Position numbers and translations under genes: made by a program
Shown: one piece after another, positions 37,026 to 47,441 of the stretch
Layout: every line of letters starts with the position of its first letter
Numbering within the stretch: the stretch's first letter is position 1
Notes under the pieces: generated by a model
Databases searched by the model: none
What the model saw: the letters and a program-made list of their open reading frames with translations, nothing else
What the model was told of the DNA's origin: nothing
NCBI RefSeq assembly: GCF_003863355.1
Contig: NZ_QQWG01000014.1
Location: 47,103-111,102, forward strand
Length of the DNA stretch: 64,000 nucleotides
Reading direction: 5' to 3'
Origin: Ancylomarina euxina
GTDB taxonomy: Bacteria > Bacteroidota > Bacteroidia > Bacteroidales > Marinifilaceae

Positions 37026-40004
37026 TTATTTTAGCTTCTTAGCAACTTCTACTTCTTCAAAAGCTTCTACCATGTCACCAATCTTAATGTCGTTGAATTT
37101 ATCGATATTCAAACCACACTCATAACCTTTAGCAACTTCCTTAGCATCATCTTTGAATCGTTTCAATGAACCAAGTGTTCCCGAGTAAATCACAATACCG
37201 TCACGGATTAGTCGGATCTTAGAATTACGTTTGATCTTTCCATCACGTACAATACAACCTGCAATAGTACCAACTTTAGTAATCTCGAACGTTTCGGTCA
37301 CTTCAACAGTAGCCACGATTTCTTCCTTAATCTCAGGAGAAAGCATACCTTCCATTGCTGATTTCAATTCTGCGATAGCATCATAGATAATTGAGTATAA
37401 TCTGATATCGATTTCCTCTTTCTCAGCAATCTTTCTTGCTCCAACTGATGGTCTCACCTGGAAACCAACAATAATAGCATTCGATGCGGTTGCAAGCATA
37501 ACATCCGATTCAGAGATCTGTCCAACAGCTTTGTGGATAACATTTACCTGAATTTCTTCGGTTGATAGTTTGATTAATGAGTCAGAAAGTGCCTCAATAG
37601 AACCATCCACGTCACCTTTAACAATAACGTTAAGCTCCTGGAAGTTTCCAATTGCAATACGACGACCAATTTCAGCAAGAGTAATATGTTTCTGAGTTCT
37701 TAGACCCTGCTCACGCTGCAACTGCTCACGCTTATTAGCAATTCCACGGGCTTCTTTTTCACTCTCCATAACGTTGAAGTTATCACCCGCTTGTGGTGCA
37801 CCGTTCAAACCAAGGATCAATGCTGGTTCAGAAGGACCAACTGTATCAATTTTCTGTCCACGCTCGTTAAACATAGCCTTAACGTGACCTGTATAACTAC
37901 CCGCTAGTAGAATGTCACCAACTTTAAGAGTTCCAGCTTGAACTAATAGCGTTGTAACGTAACCTCTACCTTTATCTAGTGAAGATTCAATAACCGAACC
38001 AATGGCACGTTTATTTGGATTTGCTTTAAGCTCTAGCATTTCAGCTTCTAGCAATACTTTTTCAAGTAATTCTTCAATGTTTATTCCGTTTTTAGCCGAA
38101 ATTTCCTGACACTGATATTTCCCCCCCCAGTCTTCAACCAGGTAGTTCATATTAGCAAGTTCACTTTTAATTCTTTCTGGGTCTGCACCATCTTTATCGA
38201 TCTTATTAATCGCAAAGACGATAGGTACACCTGCAGCACTAGCGTGATTGATTGCTTCGATTGTTTGAGGCATCACGTTATCATCAGCAGAAATAATAAT
38301 AATTGCGATATCAGTTACCTGAGCACCACGAGCACGCATAGCCGTAAAGGCTTCGTGACCTGGAGTATCAAGGAAAGAAACGCGTCTACCATCATCAAGT
38401 TTTACGTTGTAAGCACCAATATGCTGGGTGATACCTCCGGCTTCACCTTCAATTACGTTCGCATGACGCACGTAATCAAGTAATGAAGTCTTACCGTGGT
38501 CAACGTGACCCATTACGGTTACAATAGGAGGTCTAGAAATTAAATCTTCTTCTTTATCTTCCTCTTCAACGATTGATTCTTGAATTTCAACACTTACAAA
38601 TTCAGCTTCAAAACCAAACTCATCAGCAACAACAGAAATTGTCTCTGCATCCAATCGTTGATTGATTGATACAAAAAGACCAAGTCCCATACAAGTTCCA
38701 ATAATTTGGGTTGCAGTTACCTCCATCATAGAAGCAAGTTCACTTACAGTTACGAATTCAGTAAGTTTGATTGTGTTCTTTTCAGCTTCTTTTTTGTTAT
38801 CAATCTCTTGCTGTCTAACACTTACCATGTCGCGTTTTTCACGACGGTGTTTAGCTCCTTTTGATTTGCCACCCTTAGATGTCAATCTAGCTAAAGTATC
38901 TTTAATTTGCTTTTGAACATCTTCCTCTGTCACCTCTTTTTTGACAGGAGCTTTTTTCTTCAGCTTATTAAATTTCGAGTCTTTTGCTGGTCTTCCCGAA
39001 GTACTACCTGTAGCAGCTGCTCTAGCCGCACCAGCACCAGTTCCTTTAGGGCGATTAACGCCTTTTTGAGCCTCAACATTTACTTTTTCGCCATCCTTCT
39101 TAATACGCTTACGTTTTTTGCGCTGGTTTTTGGCTTTATCTTTATCTGCCTGAGTTGTTTTCTTCTCAACAGGTAGTTCAATTTTACCAATAACTGTAGG
39201 ACCAGTTAATCTTTGAGTTGATGATTTGAAGATTTCTTCTTCTTTCTTCTCAGGTTTAGCAGGAGGTGTAGTTGTAGCGTCTGGAGTTGTTTTAGTTTCA
39301 ACAACAGGCTTTGTAGTTGGAGGAGTAACTGTTTTTTGTTTCTCTTTTCTCTCTACATCCTTTTCTGCTTTAGTTTTTTTAGCAGGACGGGTTCTTTGAT
39401 TCATTGCATTCAAATCAATTTTCCCGATGACTTTAAATTCTTCTTTTTTATCAGAAGATTTTGCTTCCTCTTTTTTAGGCACTTCCATTTTAACAGATTG
39501 TTCTTCGGGAATAGCCTCCGAAGGTTGTTTAGCTTCTTCTTTAGATTTAGCTTTAGCAATTTTTTCTTCAGATACGGGGATTTTGTCTTTCTTCACAGGT
39601 TCCTCCTCAACTTTCGATTCCTTTACCTTTGCTTCTTCTTTCTTTTTTGGTTTTGATACTGCATCTAAATCAATCTTCCCAACAACTTTTAAGGTGCTTT
39701 TAGGTTCAACTTCTTTAGGTGTTTCAACAGTTTCTTCTCGCACTGGTTCAGAACCTTCTAAATATACAGGGTCTTTTTTCTCACGAGTGCTCTTCAGATT
39801 TACTTTTTCGGATTCCTTCTTCAGATTAATATCTGAACTGTACTCTTTTGCAAGAATATCATAAGCCTCTCCGGACACTTTATTATTAGGATTTGAATCC
39901 ATTTCAATTCCTTTTTTATTTAAGAATTCCACAATGGTAGTAATACCTACATTGAATTCTCGTGCTAGTTTACTAAGTCTTATATTTTTATTGACTTGTG
40001 TCAT
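37026..40004 (-). CDS. infB: Translation initiation factor IF-2
   Basis: 992 residues. A short N-terminal winged-helix-like module ([20 protein letters not shown]), a long Lys/Glu/Pro-rich linker to about residue 390, an IF2N domain ([20 protein letters not shown]), then the GTPase: P-loop GHVDHGKT at 499-506, DTPGHE, NKID. Domains II-IV follow. It delivers initiator fMet-tRNA to the 30S subunit. Last gene of the rimP-nusA-infB operon; the linker is repetitive and encodes spurious antisense frames. Confidence 0.97.
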   Translation of the reverse strand: MTQVNKNIRLSKLAREFNVGITTIVEFLNKKGIEMDSNPNNKVSGEAYDILAKEYSSDINLKKESEKVNLKSTREKKDPVYLEGSEPVREETVETPKEVEPKSTLKVVGKIDLDAVSKPKKKEEAKVKESKVEEEPVKKDKIPVSEEKIAKAKSKEEAKQPSEAIPEEQSVKMEVPKKEEAKSSDKKEEFKVIGKIDLNAMNQRTRPAKKTKAEKDVERKEKQKTVTPPTTKPVVETKTTPDATTTPPAKPEKKEEEIFKSSTQRLTGPTVIGKIELPVEKKTTQADKDKAKNQRKKRKRIKKDGEKVNVEAQKGVNRPKGTGAGAARAAATGSTSGRPAKDSKFNKLKKKAPVKKEVTEEDVQKQIKDTLARLTSKGGKSKGAKHRREKRDMVSVRQQEIDNKKEAEKNTIKLTEFVTVSELASMMEVTATQIIGTCMGLGLFVSINQRLDAETISVVADEFGFEAEFVSVEIQESIVEEEDKEEDLISRPPIVTVMGHVDHGKTSLLDYVRHANVIEGEAGGITQHIGAYNVKLDDGRRVSFLDTPGHEAFTAMRARGAQVTDIAIIIISADDNVMPQTIEAINHASAAGVPIVFAINKIDKDGADPERIKSELANMNYLVEDWGGKYQCQEISAKNGINIEELLEKVLLEAEMLELKANPNKRAIGSVIESSLDKGRGYVTTLLVQAGTLKVGDILLAGSYTGHVKAMFNERGQKIDTVGPSEPALILGLNGAPQAGDNFNVMESEKEARGIANKREQLQREQGLRTQKHITLAEIGRRIAIGNFQELNVIVKGDVDGSIEALSDSLIKLSTEEIQVNVIHKAVGQISESDVMLATASNAIIVGFQVRPSVGARKIAEKEEIDIRLYSIIYDAIAELKSAMEGMLSPEIKEEIVATVEVTETFEITKVGTIAGCIVRDGKIKRNSKIRLIRDGIVIYSGTLGSLKRFKDDAKEVAKGYECGLNIDKFNDIKIGDMVEAFEEVEVAKKLK

Positions 40005-40068
40005 ATTCTGAAGTTAACTGTTAAAATGTCTGTATCTTAAACTAAAAATGTTGAGGATTTGAATAGCT

Positions 40069-41307
40069 TTATTCAAATTCTGATTTCAAGATGTTTAATA
40101 CTTCTTCAATTGTCTCGATTTCAAGATCTGTTCTTTTCTCTAATTCCTCTGCAGTAAGTTCCAACACAGAACGGGCGGTGTCGCAACCTATTTTCTTAAA
40201 TTCTTCGATGATCCAAGCTTCAATCTCGTCACTAAATTCTGACAAGTTTACATCTTCTTCACCTTCAACTTCGTTTTCTACTTTCTCACGATAAACGTCG
40301 ATTTCGTAACCCGTCAGTTGTCCTGCAAGTTTAATATTTAAACCACCTTTACCAATAGCTAATGATACTTCTTCTGGATTTAAGTATACTTCAGCTCTTT
40401 TGGTTTCATCGTTGAATTTAACCGAGTTTACTTTTGCAGGGTTAAGTGCACGTGAAATAAACAATGAGGTGTTTGTTGTGTAATTAATGACATCAATATT
40501 TTCGTTTCTTAACTCACGAACAATACCGTGAATTCTCGATCCTTTCATACCAACACAAGCTCCGACAGGATCAATACGTTCGTCGTATGATTCAACGGCT
40601 ACCTTTGCTCTTTCACCAGGAACACGTACAATATTTTTGATTGTAATTAGACCATCGAAAATTTCAGGAACCTCAAGTTCGAATAAACGCTCAAGGAATA
40701 CTGAAGATGTTCTTGATATAATAATAAGAGGACTGTTGTTTTTCACTTCAACACGAACAACAACGGCTCTCAAGGTTTCACCTTTACGGAAATAGTCTGA
40801 AGGGATCTGTTCGGTTTTTGGCATGATCAATTCGTTACCTTCATCATCGATAACAAGAATTTCTTTTTTCCAAATCTGATAAACTTCACCTGTTATAATC
40901 TCACCAATCCTATCTTTATAAATGTTGAAGATATTATCTTTTTCAAGCTCCATGATACGAGCTGACAAGTTCTGGCGAAGAGTTAAAATTGAACGACGTC
41001 CAAAATCCAAGAATTTAACTTCATCCGTTACTTCTTCACCCTCTTCATAGTCTTCGTCAATTTTTTTCGCTTCTGATAGTGAAATCTGAAGATTATCATC
41101 TTCAACCTCTCCATCCTTTACAACTTCACGATTTCTCCAAATCTCCAAATCACCCTTATCTGGGTTAATGATGATGTCAAAGTTTTCATCTGTACCGTAG
41201 TTCTTCAAAATAAGGTTTCGGAAAACATCTTCCAAAACACTCATCATGGTAGCACGATCGATGTTTTTTAACTCTTTAAATTCTGAAAAAGTTTCAATAA
41301 GATTCAT
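40069..41307 (-). CDS. nusA: Transcription termination/antitermination factor NusA
   Basis: 412 residues: N-terminal RNA-polymerase-binding domain (1-130), S1 domain (about 135-200), two KH domains (about 205-345, including GACVGMKGSRIHGIVREL and SLAIGKGGLNIKLAGQLTG) and a short helical tail (TAEELEKRTDLEIETIEEVL). The two acidic repeats of the enterobacterial protein are not evident; a single helix-hairpin-like tail remains. Second gene of the operon, 20 bases after rimP and 64 before infB. Confidence 0.95.
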   Translation of the reverse strand: MNLIETFSEFKELKNIDRATMMSVLEDVFRNLILKNYGTDENFDIIINPDKGDLEIWRNREVVKDGEVEDDNLQISLSEAKKIDEDYEEGEEVTDEVKFLDFGRRSILTLRQNLSARIMELEKDNIFNIYKDRIGEIITGEVYQIWKKEILVIDDEGNELIMPKTEQIPSDYFRKGETLRAVVVRVEVKNNSPLIIISRTSSVFLERLFELEVPEIFDGLITIKNIVRVPGERAKVAVESYDERIDPVGACVGMKGSRIHGIVRELRNENIDVINYTTNTSLFISRALNPAKVNSVKFNDETKRAEVYLNPEEVSLAIGKGGLNIKLAGQLTGYEIDVYREKVENEVEGEEDVNLSEFSDEIEAWIIEEFKKIGCDTARSVLELTAEELEKRTDLEIETIEEVLNILKSEFE

Positions 41308-41327
41308 AAGACTCAGTGATTCACTTG

Positions 41328-41792
41328 TTAAAAAGTAATTATATCTTTTGTTGATTTTATTTGCTCGAAGCTGAATGTTAGTGATTTAGAAACTGTTTGT
41401 TTCTTTTTCTTTCCTTCTACTTTGATTAACTCCTCAACCTCAACTTCAATTTCATTTTCTCCAACGACTAATAATTTGCCGATGAATTTATTGCCATCCG
41501 TTGTAAGGACCTCAACATCTTTACCTATATTTTTGTGATACTGCTGTATCACTTGAAAAGTTTGTCCAATTCCTGCTGAAGATACCGATAATTCAAAATC
41601 TTCAACCTCTCTATCTAAGTGACCTTCAATTGCGCGGCTTAATTCGATACATGTAATGATTGGAACACCAGCAAGGCTGTCAATCATCACAGAAATAATA
41701 TTGCCAGAGGAGACTTTAGTTTCGACTAAATAAAGATCGCTATTTTCGATCTCTTTTTCAATAATTCCTTGTATTGTTTTTTTGTCAATCAT
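41328..41792 (-). CDS. rimP: Ribosome maturation factor RimP
   Basis: 154 residues. Two-domain RimP: alpha/beta N-terminal domain with CIELSRAIEGHLDREVEDFELSVSSAG (split here as CIELSRAIEGHLD and FELSVSSAG) and a C-terminal SH3-like barrel (KDVEVLTTDGNKFIGKLL). Needed for 30S maturation. First gene of the operon; its 5' leader contains a strong hairpin, described separately. Confidence 0.93.
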   Translation of the reverse strand: MIDKKTIQGIIEKEIENSDLYLVETKVSSGNIISVMIDSLAGVPIITCIELSRAIEGHLDREVEDFELSVSSAGIGQTFQVIQQYHKNIGKDVEVLTTDGNKFIGKLLVVGENEIEVEVEELIKVEGKKKKQTVSKSLTFSFEQIKSTKDIITF

Positions 41793-41814
41793 AAAGGAGT
41801 TTCTTTCAATAAAA

Positions 41815-41836
41815 TAGGGGACTTTGTTGTCCCCTA
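41815..41836 (-). promoter_or_regulatory. Hairpin in the rimP-nusA-infB leader, possible attenuator
   Basis: Perfect 8-bp stem taggggac/gtccccta with a 6-base loop, about 20 bases before the rimP ATG. On the minus strand it is followed by a short T-rich stretch (attttatt). It lies downstream of the predicted promoter, so it is transcribed. It could be a weak terminator or a site for NusA feedback, as in the enterobacterial operon. Confidence 0.55.
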
Positions 41837-41865
41837 AAGCACATGTGAATTGTTACTTTTCGCTG

Positions 41866-41896
41866 CGAAATTAGATATATTTGTTTTAATATGCAA
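41866..41896 (-). promoter_or_regulatory. Probable promoter of rimP-nusA-infB
   Basis: On the minus strand: TTG (41896-41894), 20-base spacer, TAATTTCG (41873-41866; 7 of 8 to TAnnTTTG). Confidence 0.5.
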
Positions 41897-42134
41897 ATGA
41901 CAGGAGTCTAAATTATTGTTTTCTAATTGATAATGAGTTTTCCTAGACCTAAGATGAAGGTGTTTTCATGTCGTATGTGATGGCTTGTGTCTCTTTTTGT
42001 TACATTTGTTAAGATAAGATTAGAATTTGGAGGAATGGCTTTATTTTTGGCTCTAAGCTCTAAAGATAGAGTGAATTTTGATTAAGCGAACGTGTTGCGT
42101 ATGTGTTAATTAATAATAATTTCAATTTAAAGAG

Positions 42135-43370
42135 ATGAAACATAAGGTTTTGAGTGATCCAATTCATGGGTTTATCCATATTCCATCAGGACTCCTCCAT
42201 GAGCTTGTTGAACATCCCTTTTTTCAACGTTTACGTCGTATAAGGCAACTCGGAATGACTTTTCTGGTTTTTCCTGGAGCTAATCATAGTAGATTTCAGC
42301 ACGTTTTAGGTGCAACTTATTTGACTCAGATGGCTTTGGAGTCTCTTCAATCTAAGGGTGTAGAAATTACTCCTGAAGAATCTGAAGCAGTAAAAACAGC
42401 GATTCTTCTTCACGATATTGGTCATGGACCTTTTTCTCACGCCCTCGAATATAGCATTGTTGATGGAATTACTCACGAAAGATTATCGGAATTATTTATG
42501 GATCGGTTGAATTCTGAGTTTGATGGTCGATTGAGTTTGGCAATAAAAATCTTTAAAAATGAATATCATAAGCCTTTCTTAAATCAATTGGTATCCAGCC
42601 AGCTTGATATGGATCGTTTGGATTATTTGCGTCGGGATAGTTTTTTTACGGGTGTAAGCGAGGGGGCAATTGGATCGACTCGAATTATCAAAATGCTTGA
42701 TGTGGTAGATGGAAATTTAGCGGTTGAAGCAAAAGGGATTTATTCTATCGAAAAATTTCTTATTGCTCGCAGATTGATGTACTGGCAAGTGTATTTGCAT
42801 AAAACAAGTTTAGCGGCTGAAGAAATGTTGGTGAGAATACTCAAAAGAGCAAAATATCTGGCTGATAAGGGTGAAGACTTGTTTGGAACACCTGCCTTGC
42901 GTTATTTTCTTTACAACAAAGCTGGCTTAAGACAATTTAAGAGCAAGGAGAAAGTTGCCGAAGGTAAAGACGTGCTTGAGGTTTTTTCGGATTTGGATGA
43001 TAATGATATTATGGTATCGATAAAGGTTTGGGCCAATCATTCTGATAAAGTTTTAGCCTATCTCTGTAAAGCGATGAAGGATAGGCGGCTGTTTAAAATC
43101 GAAATAGAAAAGAAGCCTTTTACTAAAGATCATGTGGCTGATATTCGAGAAAAAATTAAAGATCAATTGGGCTGCTCAAACCATGCTTTAAACTATTTGG
43201 TGATTAAAGGCTCAATTTCGAATAATGCATATAATAGAGATGATGATAGGATAAATATTCTTTTTAAAGATGGTAGTCAGCAGGATATTGGTGAGGCATC
43301 GGATATGTTAAATATTTCAGTATTATCTAAAACTGTCAAAAAGTATTATCTCTGTTATCCTAAGTTTTAA
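42135..43370 (+). CDS. HD-domain phosphohydrolase (dNTPase-like)
   Basis: 411 residues. The HD metal-binding residues are present: His in HSRFQHVLG (51-59), the HD pair in LLHDIGHGPFSHALE (His93-Asp94), and Asp in QLDMDRLDYLRRD (about 157-168). This pattern is shared with the SAMHD1/dGTPase-like group, and a central helical region follows. Members hydrolyse dNTPs or other phosphoesters; the substrate is not evident. Apparently monocistronic. Confidence 0.88.
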   Translation: MKHKVLSDPIHGFIHIPSGLLHELVEHPFFQRLRRIRQLGMTFLVFPGANHSRFQHVLGATYLTQMALESLQSKGVEITPEESEAVKTAILLHDIGHGPFSHALEYSIVDGITHERLSELFMDRLNSEFDGRLSLAIKIFKNEYHKPFLNQLVSSQLDMDRLDYLRRDSFFTGVSEGAIGSTRIIKMLDVVDGNLAVEAKGIYSIEKFLIARRLMYWQVYLHKTSLAAEEMLVRILKRAKYLADKGEDLFGTPALRYFLYNKAGLRQFKSKEKVAEGKDVLEVFSDLDDNDIMVSIKVWANHSDKVLAYLCKAMKDRRLFKIEIEKKPFTKDHVADIREKIKDQLGCSNHALNYLVIKGSISNNAYNRDDDRINILFKDGSQQDIGEASDMLNISVLSKTVKKYYLCYPKF

Positions 43371-43720
43371 ATATATGTAAAGGTCTTTTGATTAGTGTGT
43401 TTGTTGTTCTATTTAGTTGATTAGTGATCGGTTATACTTGTGTTTTTATTAAAAAGAGAAGAGTAAGGGATGGTCTATATTAAGATGATTGCTCATGCTT
43501 TATGATCTAAATTTTTATAGCCTTAAAATATTTATTAGATTTGCGTAAATTTTGCCTATCGAAACCGAGTTCTGGAACCGTCTATAATTCAGGCTTATGT
43601 TTTAGCATAAAGTCGAAAGATTGTTCATGATATCAAAATTTAAAAAGGATTGAACTTCAGTGGTTTCCAAAGTGAACATTCTGTGTTTACTTATTTATAA
43701 GGCATATAGAAAATAAAAAG
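43371..43720. other. 350-base region upstream of lpxD
   Basis: Contains TAGATTTG at 43536-43543, an exact -7 match that would give a leader of about 170 bases, but no -33 at the usual distance. A short imperfect hairpin lies near 43591-43610. No open frame. Confidence 0.45.
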
Positions 43721-44755
43721 ATGAATTTTACAGCAAATGATATTGCAGAGTTTCTGAATGGTGAGGTTGATGGCGACGGAACAGTTTCAGTAAACAATGT
43801 ATCCAGAATTGAAGAAGGTGAAGCAGGAACTTTATCGTTTTTAGCGAATCCTAAATACGTACATTACATTTATGAAACTAAATCGTCAATCGTTTTAGTC
43901 AATAAAGATTTTGTTGCAGATAAAGAAATTTCAGCAACTTTAATACGTGTCGAAGATGCTTACCAGGCTTTAGCACAACTGTTGGAGATGTATGAGCAGA
44001 GCAAGCCTCAACATGTAGGTATTGAGCAACCTTCTTTTGTTAGTAAAACGGCAACTGTGGGTGAGCAAGTTTATATTGGAGCTTTTGCCTATGTTGGTAG
44101 CAATGTAAAATTAGGTAAGAATGTGAAACTATATCCACATGTGTATGTTGGAGACAATGTAACGATTGGTGACAATACCATTTTAAATTCAGGTGTTAAA
44201 GTATACCAAAATTGCGTGATTGGAGCGGAATGTATTTTTCACTCTGGTGTGGTAATAGGAGGAGATGGTTTTGGATTCGCTCCATCATCGGCAAACGATT
44301 ATAAAAAAGTACCTCAAGTTGGAAATGTGATTATCGAAGATCATGTTGAAATTGGAGCAAACACTTGTGTGGATAGAGCAACTATGGGATCAACAATCAT
44401 CCGTAAGGGTGTAAAACTTGATAACTTGATTCAGGTCGCTCATAATGTTGAAATTGATGAGAATACAGTGATTGCTGCTCAAACGGGTATCGCAGGATCT
44501 AGTAAAGTTGGTAAGAATTGTATGATTGGTGGTCAGGTTGGTTTAGCTGGTCATTTGTCAATTGCTGACGAAGTAAAAATTGCAGCACAATCAGGTATTG
44601 GAAGAACTATTAAAAAAGAGGGTGTGGTTCTTCAAGGATCGCCAGCTTTTGAATTTGGTCCTTACCAAAAATCATATGTATTATTCAAGAATCTTCCGAA
44701 AATGCGTGAGCAAATTATGGCATTGGAGAAAGAGATAAATGAATTGAAAAAATAA
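43721..44755 (+). CDS. lpxD: UDP-3-O-(3-hydroxyacyl)glucosamine N-acyltransferase
   Basis: 344 residues. N-terminal uridine-binding domain ([19 protein letters not shown]), then a left-handed beta-helix of hexapeptide repeats, with the catalytic-His region [12 protein letters not shown] and the [10 protein letters not shown] segment, and a C-terminal helix. Third step of lipid A synthesis in the cytoplasm. First gene of the lpxD-lpxC/fabZ-lpxA unit (gap 76 bases). Confidence 0.96.
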   Translation: MNFTANDIAEFLNGEVDGDGTVSVNNVSRIEEGEAGTLSFLANPKYVHYIYETKSSIVLVNKDFVADKEISATLIRVEDAYQALAQLLEMYEQSKPQHVGIEQPSFVSKTATVGEQVYIGAFAYVGSNVKLGKNVKLYPHVYVGDNVTIGDNTILNSGVKVYQNCVIGAECIFHSGVVIGGDGFGFAPSSANDYKKVPQVGNVIIEDHVEIGANTCVDRATMGSTIIRKGVKLDNLIQVAHNVEIDENTVIAAQTGIAGSSKVGKNCMIGGQVGLAGHLSIADEVKIAAQSGIGRTIKKEGVVLQGSPAFEFGPYQKSYVLFKNLPKMREQIMALEKEINELKK

Positions 44756-44831
44756 ATTGTTTGAGAATAATTGAAGCGCAGAATTTCATTGCGATTTAAA
44801 TCTTAAATAAGAATAAGAGTATTGAATAAGA

Positions 44832-46223
44832 ATGGCTGATAAACAAAGAACGATAGCAAAAGAATTTTCTCTGACAGGAAAAGGTTTGCATACAGGCTTA
44901 GAGGTTTCAATTAAATTTTTACCTGCTGAGGAAAATCACGGTTATCAATTTAGAAGAGTTGATCTTGAAGGACAGCCTACTATTAAAGCAAGTGCTGAAT
45001 ATGTTGGAGATACTTCACGAGGTACTGTTTTGCAAAAAGGCGAATGTAAGGTTCAGACTGTTGAGCATGCACTTTCAGCTTTGTATGGTTGTGGTGTTGA
45101 TAATTGTATGATAGAGCTTAGTTCGTCGGAGCCACCAATTTTGGATGGAAGTGCCAAATTATACGTCGAAGGGATCGAGGAAGTTGGTATTGTAGAGCAA
45201 GCAGCAAACCGTGAGTATTTTGTTGTGAAGGAGAAAATCGTTTATAAAGACGAAGCAAAAGGATCGGAATTAATTATTCTCCCAGATGATGAGTTTAGTG
45301 TAAACGCGATGATTTCTTTCGATTCAAAAGTTTTGAGAAATCAGTTTGCGAGCATGAATAGTTTAAGCGAATATAAAGACGAAATCTCGATGTGTCGTAC
45401 CTTCGTTTTTGTTCGTGAGTTAGAATTCCTTTTGAATAACAACCTTGTAAAAGGGGGTGATTTGGATAACGCGATCGTTATTATGGATCAGCCAATGGAG
45501 CAAAATGAGTTAGATCGTATTGCTGCTTTGTTCGATCACGAAAGTGTTGAAGTAAAAGAAGGTGTTCTAAGTAATTTAGATTTGTATTTTGATAACGAAT
45601 GTGCTCGTCACAAGTTGCTTGACGTAATTGGTGATTTAGCACTTTGTGGTAAGTTTATAAAGGGTAGAGTGATTGCAACCTGCCCAGGGCACGGTCCTAA
45701 TACCGAAATGGCTAAAGTATTAATCAATAGAATTAAAAAAGAGATGGGAAAAGATTCAGTACCGGCTTACGATCCTAATAAAGAGCCTGTTTTAGACATT
45801 AATGGGGTAATGAAATTATTACCACATCGTCCTCCATTTTTGTTGGTTGACAAGATTATTGACATTCAAAGCGATAGTATCGTAGGGGTGAAAAATGTTT
45901 CAATGAATGAACCTTTTTTCGTAGGTCACTTCCCAGGAGAACCCGTAATGCCAGGTGTTTTAATGGTTGAAGCTATGGCTCAATGTGGAGGGATCTTAGT
46001 TTTAAGTCAGGTTGAAGATCCAGATAATTATGGAACTTACTTTTTGACTCAAAACAATATCAAGTTTAGAAAAAAGGTTGTGCCAGGGGATACCTTAATT
46101 TTCAAATTAGAATTCTTATCGCCTATACGTCGTGGAATTGCTAATATGAGAGGTTTGGCTTATGTGGGTGATACCATTGTAGCCGAAGGTGAATTTATGG
46201 CTCAGATTGCCAAGAAGAAATAA
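44832..46223 (+). CDS. lpxC-fabZ: Bifunctional LpxC deacetylase / FabZ dehydratase fusion
   Basis: 463 residues in two parts. Residues 1-300 are LpxC, the zinc UDP-3-O-acyl-GlcNAc deacetylase and committed step of lipid A synthesis, with zinc ligands His79 (TVEHALSALYG), His260 and Asp264 (HKLLD) and catalytic His287 (GHGPN). Residues about 310-463 are FabZ, the 3-hydroxyacyl-ACP dehydratase, with active His366 (GHFPGEPVMPG) and Glu380 (MVEAMAQ). This fusion is typical of Bacteroidota and couples competition for 3-hydroxyacyl-ACP in one chain. All catalytic residues are intact. lpxA follows 108 bases later. Confidence 0.97.
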   Translation: MADKQRTIAKEFSLTGKGLHTGLEVSIKFLPAEENHGYQFRRVDLEGQPTIKASAEYVGDTSRGTVLQKGECKVQTVEHALSALYGCGVDNCMIELSSSEPPILDGSAKLYVEGIEEVGIVEQAANREYFVVKEKIVYKDEAKGSELIILPDDEFSVNAMISFDSKVLRNQFASMNSLSEYKDEISMCRTFVFVRELEFLLNNNLVKGGDLDNAIVIMDQPMEQNELDRIAALFDHESVEVKEGVLSNLDLYFDNECARHKLLDVIGDLALCGKFIKGRVIATCPGHGPNTEMAKVLINRIKKEMGKDSVPAYDPNKEPVLDINGVMKLLPHRPPFLLVDKIIDIQSDSIVGVKNVSMNEPFFVGHFPGEPVMPGVLMVEAMAQCGGILVLSQVEDPDNYGTYFLTQNNIKFRKKVVPGDTLIFKLEFLSPIRRGIANMRGLAYVGDTIVAEGEFMAQIAKKK

Positions 46224-46331
46224 TCTGTGTTATTTCAATCTTGTATAGATTAGTATAGAAATTTTCATCTATCGGAGAGAAGATTAAGGCTTAGGCGCTT
46301 ATTCTTCCGAAGTGTAAATAAAAAATATAAA

Positions 46332-47114
46332 ATGAAGCAGCCCTTAGCTTATGTACATCCCGAGGCAAAAATTGCCGACAATGTGGTTATCGAGCCTTTC
46401 GTAACCATCGATAAGGATGTTGTGATTGAAGAAGGAACACGTATTGGTTCAAATGCAACCATTCTTGAAGGAACACGAATTGGGAAAAACTGTAATGTAT
46501 TTCCTGGTGCCGTAATTGGTGCTGTACCTCAGGATTTGAAATTTCGTGGTGAAAAAACGACGGTAGAGATTGGAAACAATACAACCATTCGTGAATGTGT
46601 AACCATTAACCGAGGAACATCTGCAAAAGGTAAAACCATTATTGGTGATAACTGTTTGTTGATGGCCTATTCTCACATTGCTCACGATAGTGTGCTAGGG
46701 AATAATATTATTATCGGTAATGCTTCTCAGATTGCTGGTGAGGTTGTGATTGACGACTATGCTATTCTTAGTGGTTTGGTAGCCGTTCACCAATTTGTTC
46801 ATATTGGTTCTCATGTTATGGTTTCAGGTGGTTCTCTTGTTCGTAAGGATATTCCTCCATTTGTGAAAGCAGCTCGTGAACCAGTTTCTTATGTAGGTGT
46901 TAACTCAATTGGTTTACGTCGTCGTGAGTATTCTAACGAAAAGATTCGCGAGATTCAGGATGTGTACCGTTACTTATACCAAAAAGGGATGAATAATCAT
47001 GCAGCGATTGAAGCCATTGAAGCTGAAATGCCTGCTTCACCAGAGCGTGATGAGATTATTCTTTTTGTGAAGAATTCGAAACGAGGTATTATGCGTGGGT
47101 ATTTCCCAGAGTAA
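46332..47114 (+). CDS. lpxA: UDP-N-acetylglucosamine O-acyltransferase
   Basis: 260 residues of left-handed beta-helix with hexapeptide repeats, the catalytic His in LLMAYSHIAHDSVLGNN, the VAVHQFVHIGSHVMVSGGS segment and a C-terminal helical domain (IREIQDVYRYLYQKG). First acylation of lipid A. Last gene of the lpx unit, closed by a strong terminator. Confidence 0.97.
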   Translation: MKQPLAYVHPEAKIADNVVIEPFVTIDKDVVIEEGTRIGSNATILEGTRIGKNCNVFPGAVIGAVPQDLKFRGEKTTVEIGNNTTIRECVTINRGTSAKGKTIIGDNCLLMAYSHIAHDSVLGNNIIIGNASQIAGEVVIDDYAILSGLVAVHQFVHIGSHVMVSGGSLVRKDIPPFVKAAREPVSYVGVNSIGLRRREYSNEKIREIQDVYRYLYQKGMNNHAAIEAIEAEMPASPERDEIILFVKNSKRGIMRGYFPE

Positions 47115-47136
47115 TATTTTGATGATATTTGATATT

Positions 47137-47175
47137 AAAAAGCGCTTGTTTCAATCTCGAAACAAGCGCTTTTTT
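47137..47175 (+). terminator. Terminator of the lpx operon
   Basis: Near-perfect stem aaagcgcttgtttc/gaaacaagcgcttt, 6-base loop, T-run. Confidence 0.9.
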
Positions 47176-47184
47176 GCTGATATA

Positions 47185-47305
47185 AAACCTGACGGAGTCT
47201 TTTTACCCGTGAGAGTTTAGTAGCTTATTGACTTTAAAGTTGTGTAGATATGGTGTAATGTTTTTTTTATAAACCCTTACAGGTTCTTCGAACTCTGTCA
47301 GGTTT
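47185..47305. repeat. Pair of inverted 34-35-base imperfect palindromes
   Basis: Element A (47185-47218) starts aaacctgacggagt and ends gtgagagttt. Element B (47271-47305), read on the opposite strand, starts aaacctgacagagt and ends gtaagggttt. The first 14 bases match at 13 positions and the ends at 8 of 10. Element B is itself foldable (gttc-ttc-gaac core at 47283-47293, aaacc/ggttt ends). They lie between convergent lpxA and thiL, outside both terminators, and look like dispersed intergenic repeat units. Confidence 0.6.
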
Positions 47306-47326
47306 AGAATGTCTTAAAAATCAAAA

Positions 47327-47351
47327 CAGGCAGTTTCTAAGAAACTGCCTG
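47327..47351 (-). terminator. Terminator of thiL
   Basis: caggcagttt/aaactgcctg stem with a short loop. On the minus strand it is followed by a T-rich stretch. Confidence 0.75.
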
Positions 47352-47441
47352 CTTTAATTGTTTGATATATTTTAGTGGAATATGCTATTCATTTTTTTCA
47401 TCAGCAAATTAACACATCACCCTATCATCACATCAACAGAT

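Larger units (their letters stand above)
41793..42134. other. 342-base divergent region between rimP and the HD gene
   Basis: Holds the rimP promoter and leader hairpin on the minus strand, and a TATTTTTG -7-like element at 42042-42049 on the plus strand for the HD-domain gene. Otherwise nothing recognisable. Confidence 0.5.

Noticed and set aside
39336..39864. Overlapping antisense frames (106 and 145 residues) opposite infB
   Set aside because: They mirror the Lys/Glu-rich linker of IF-2, which gives stop-free Phe/Ser-rich antisense frames.
47271..47305. Palindromic unit as a third terminator near lpxA/thiL
   Set aside because: Both flanking genes already have clear terminators and this unit has no T-run in either direction; better viewed as a repeat.
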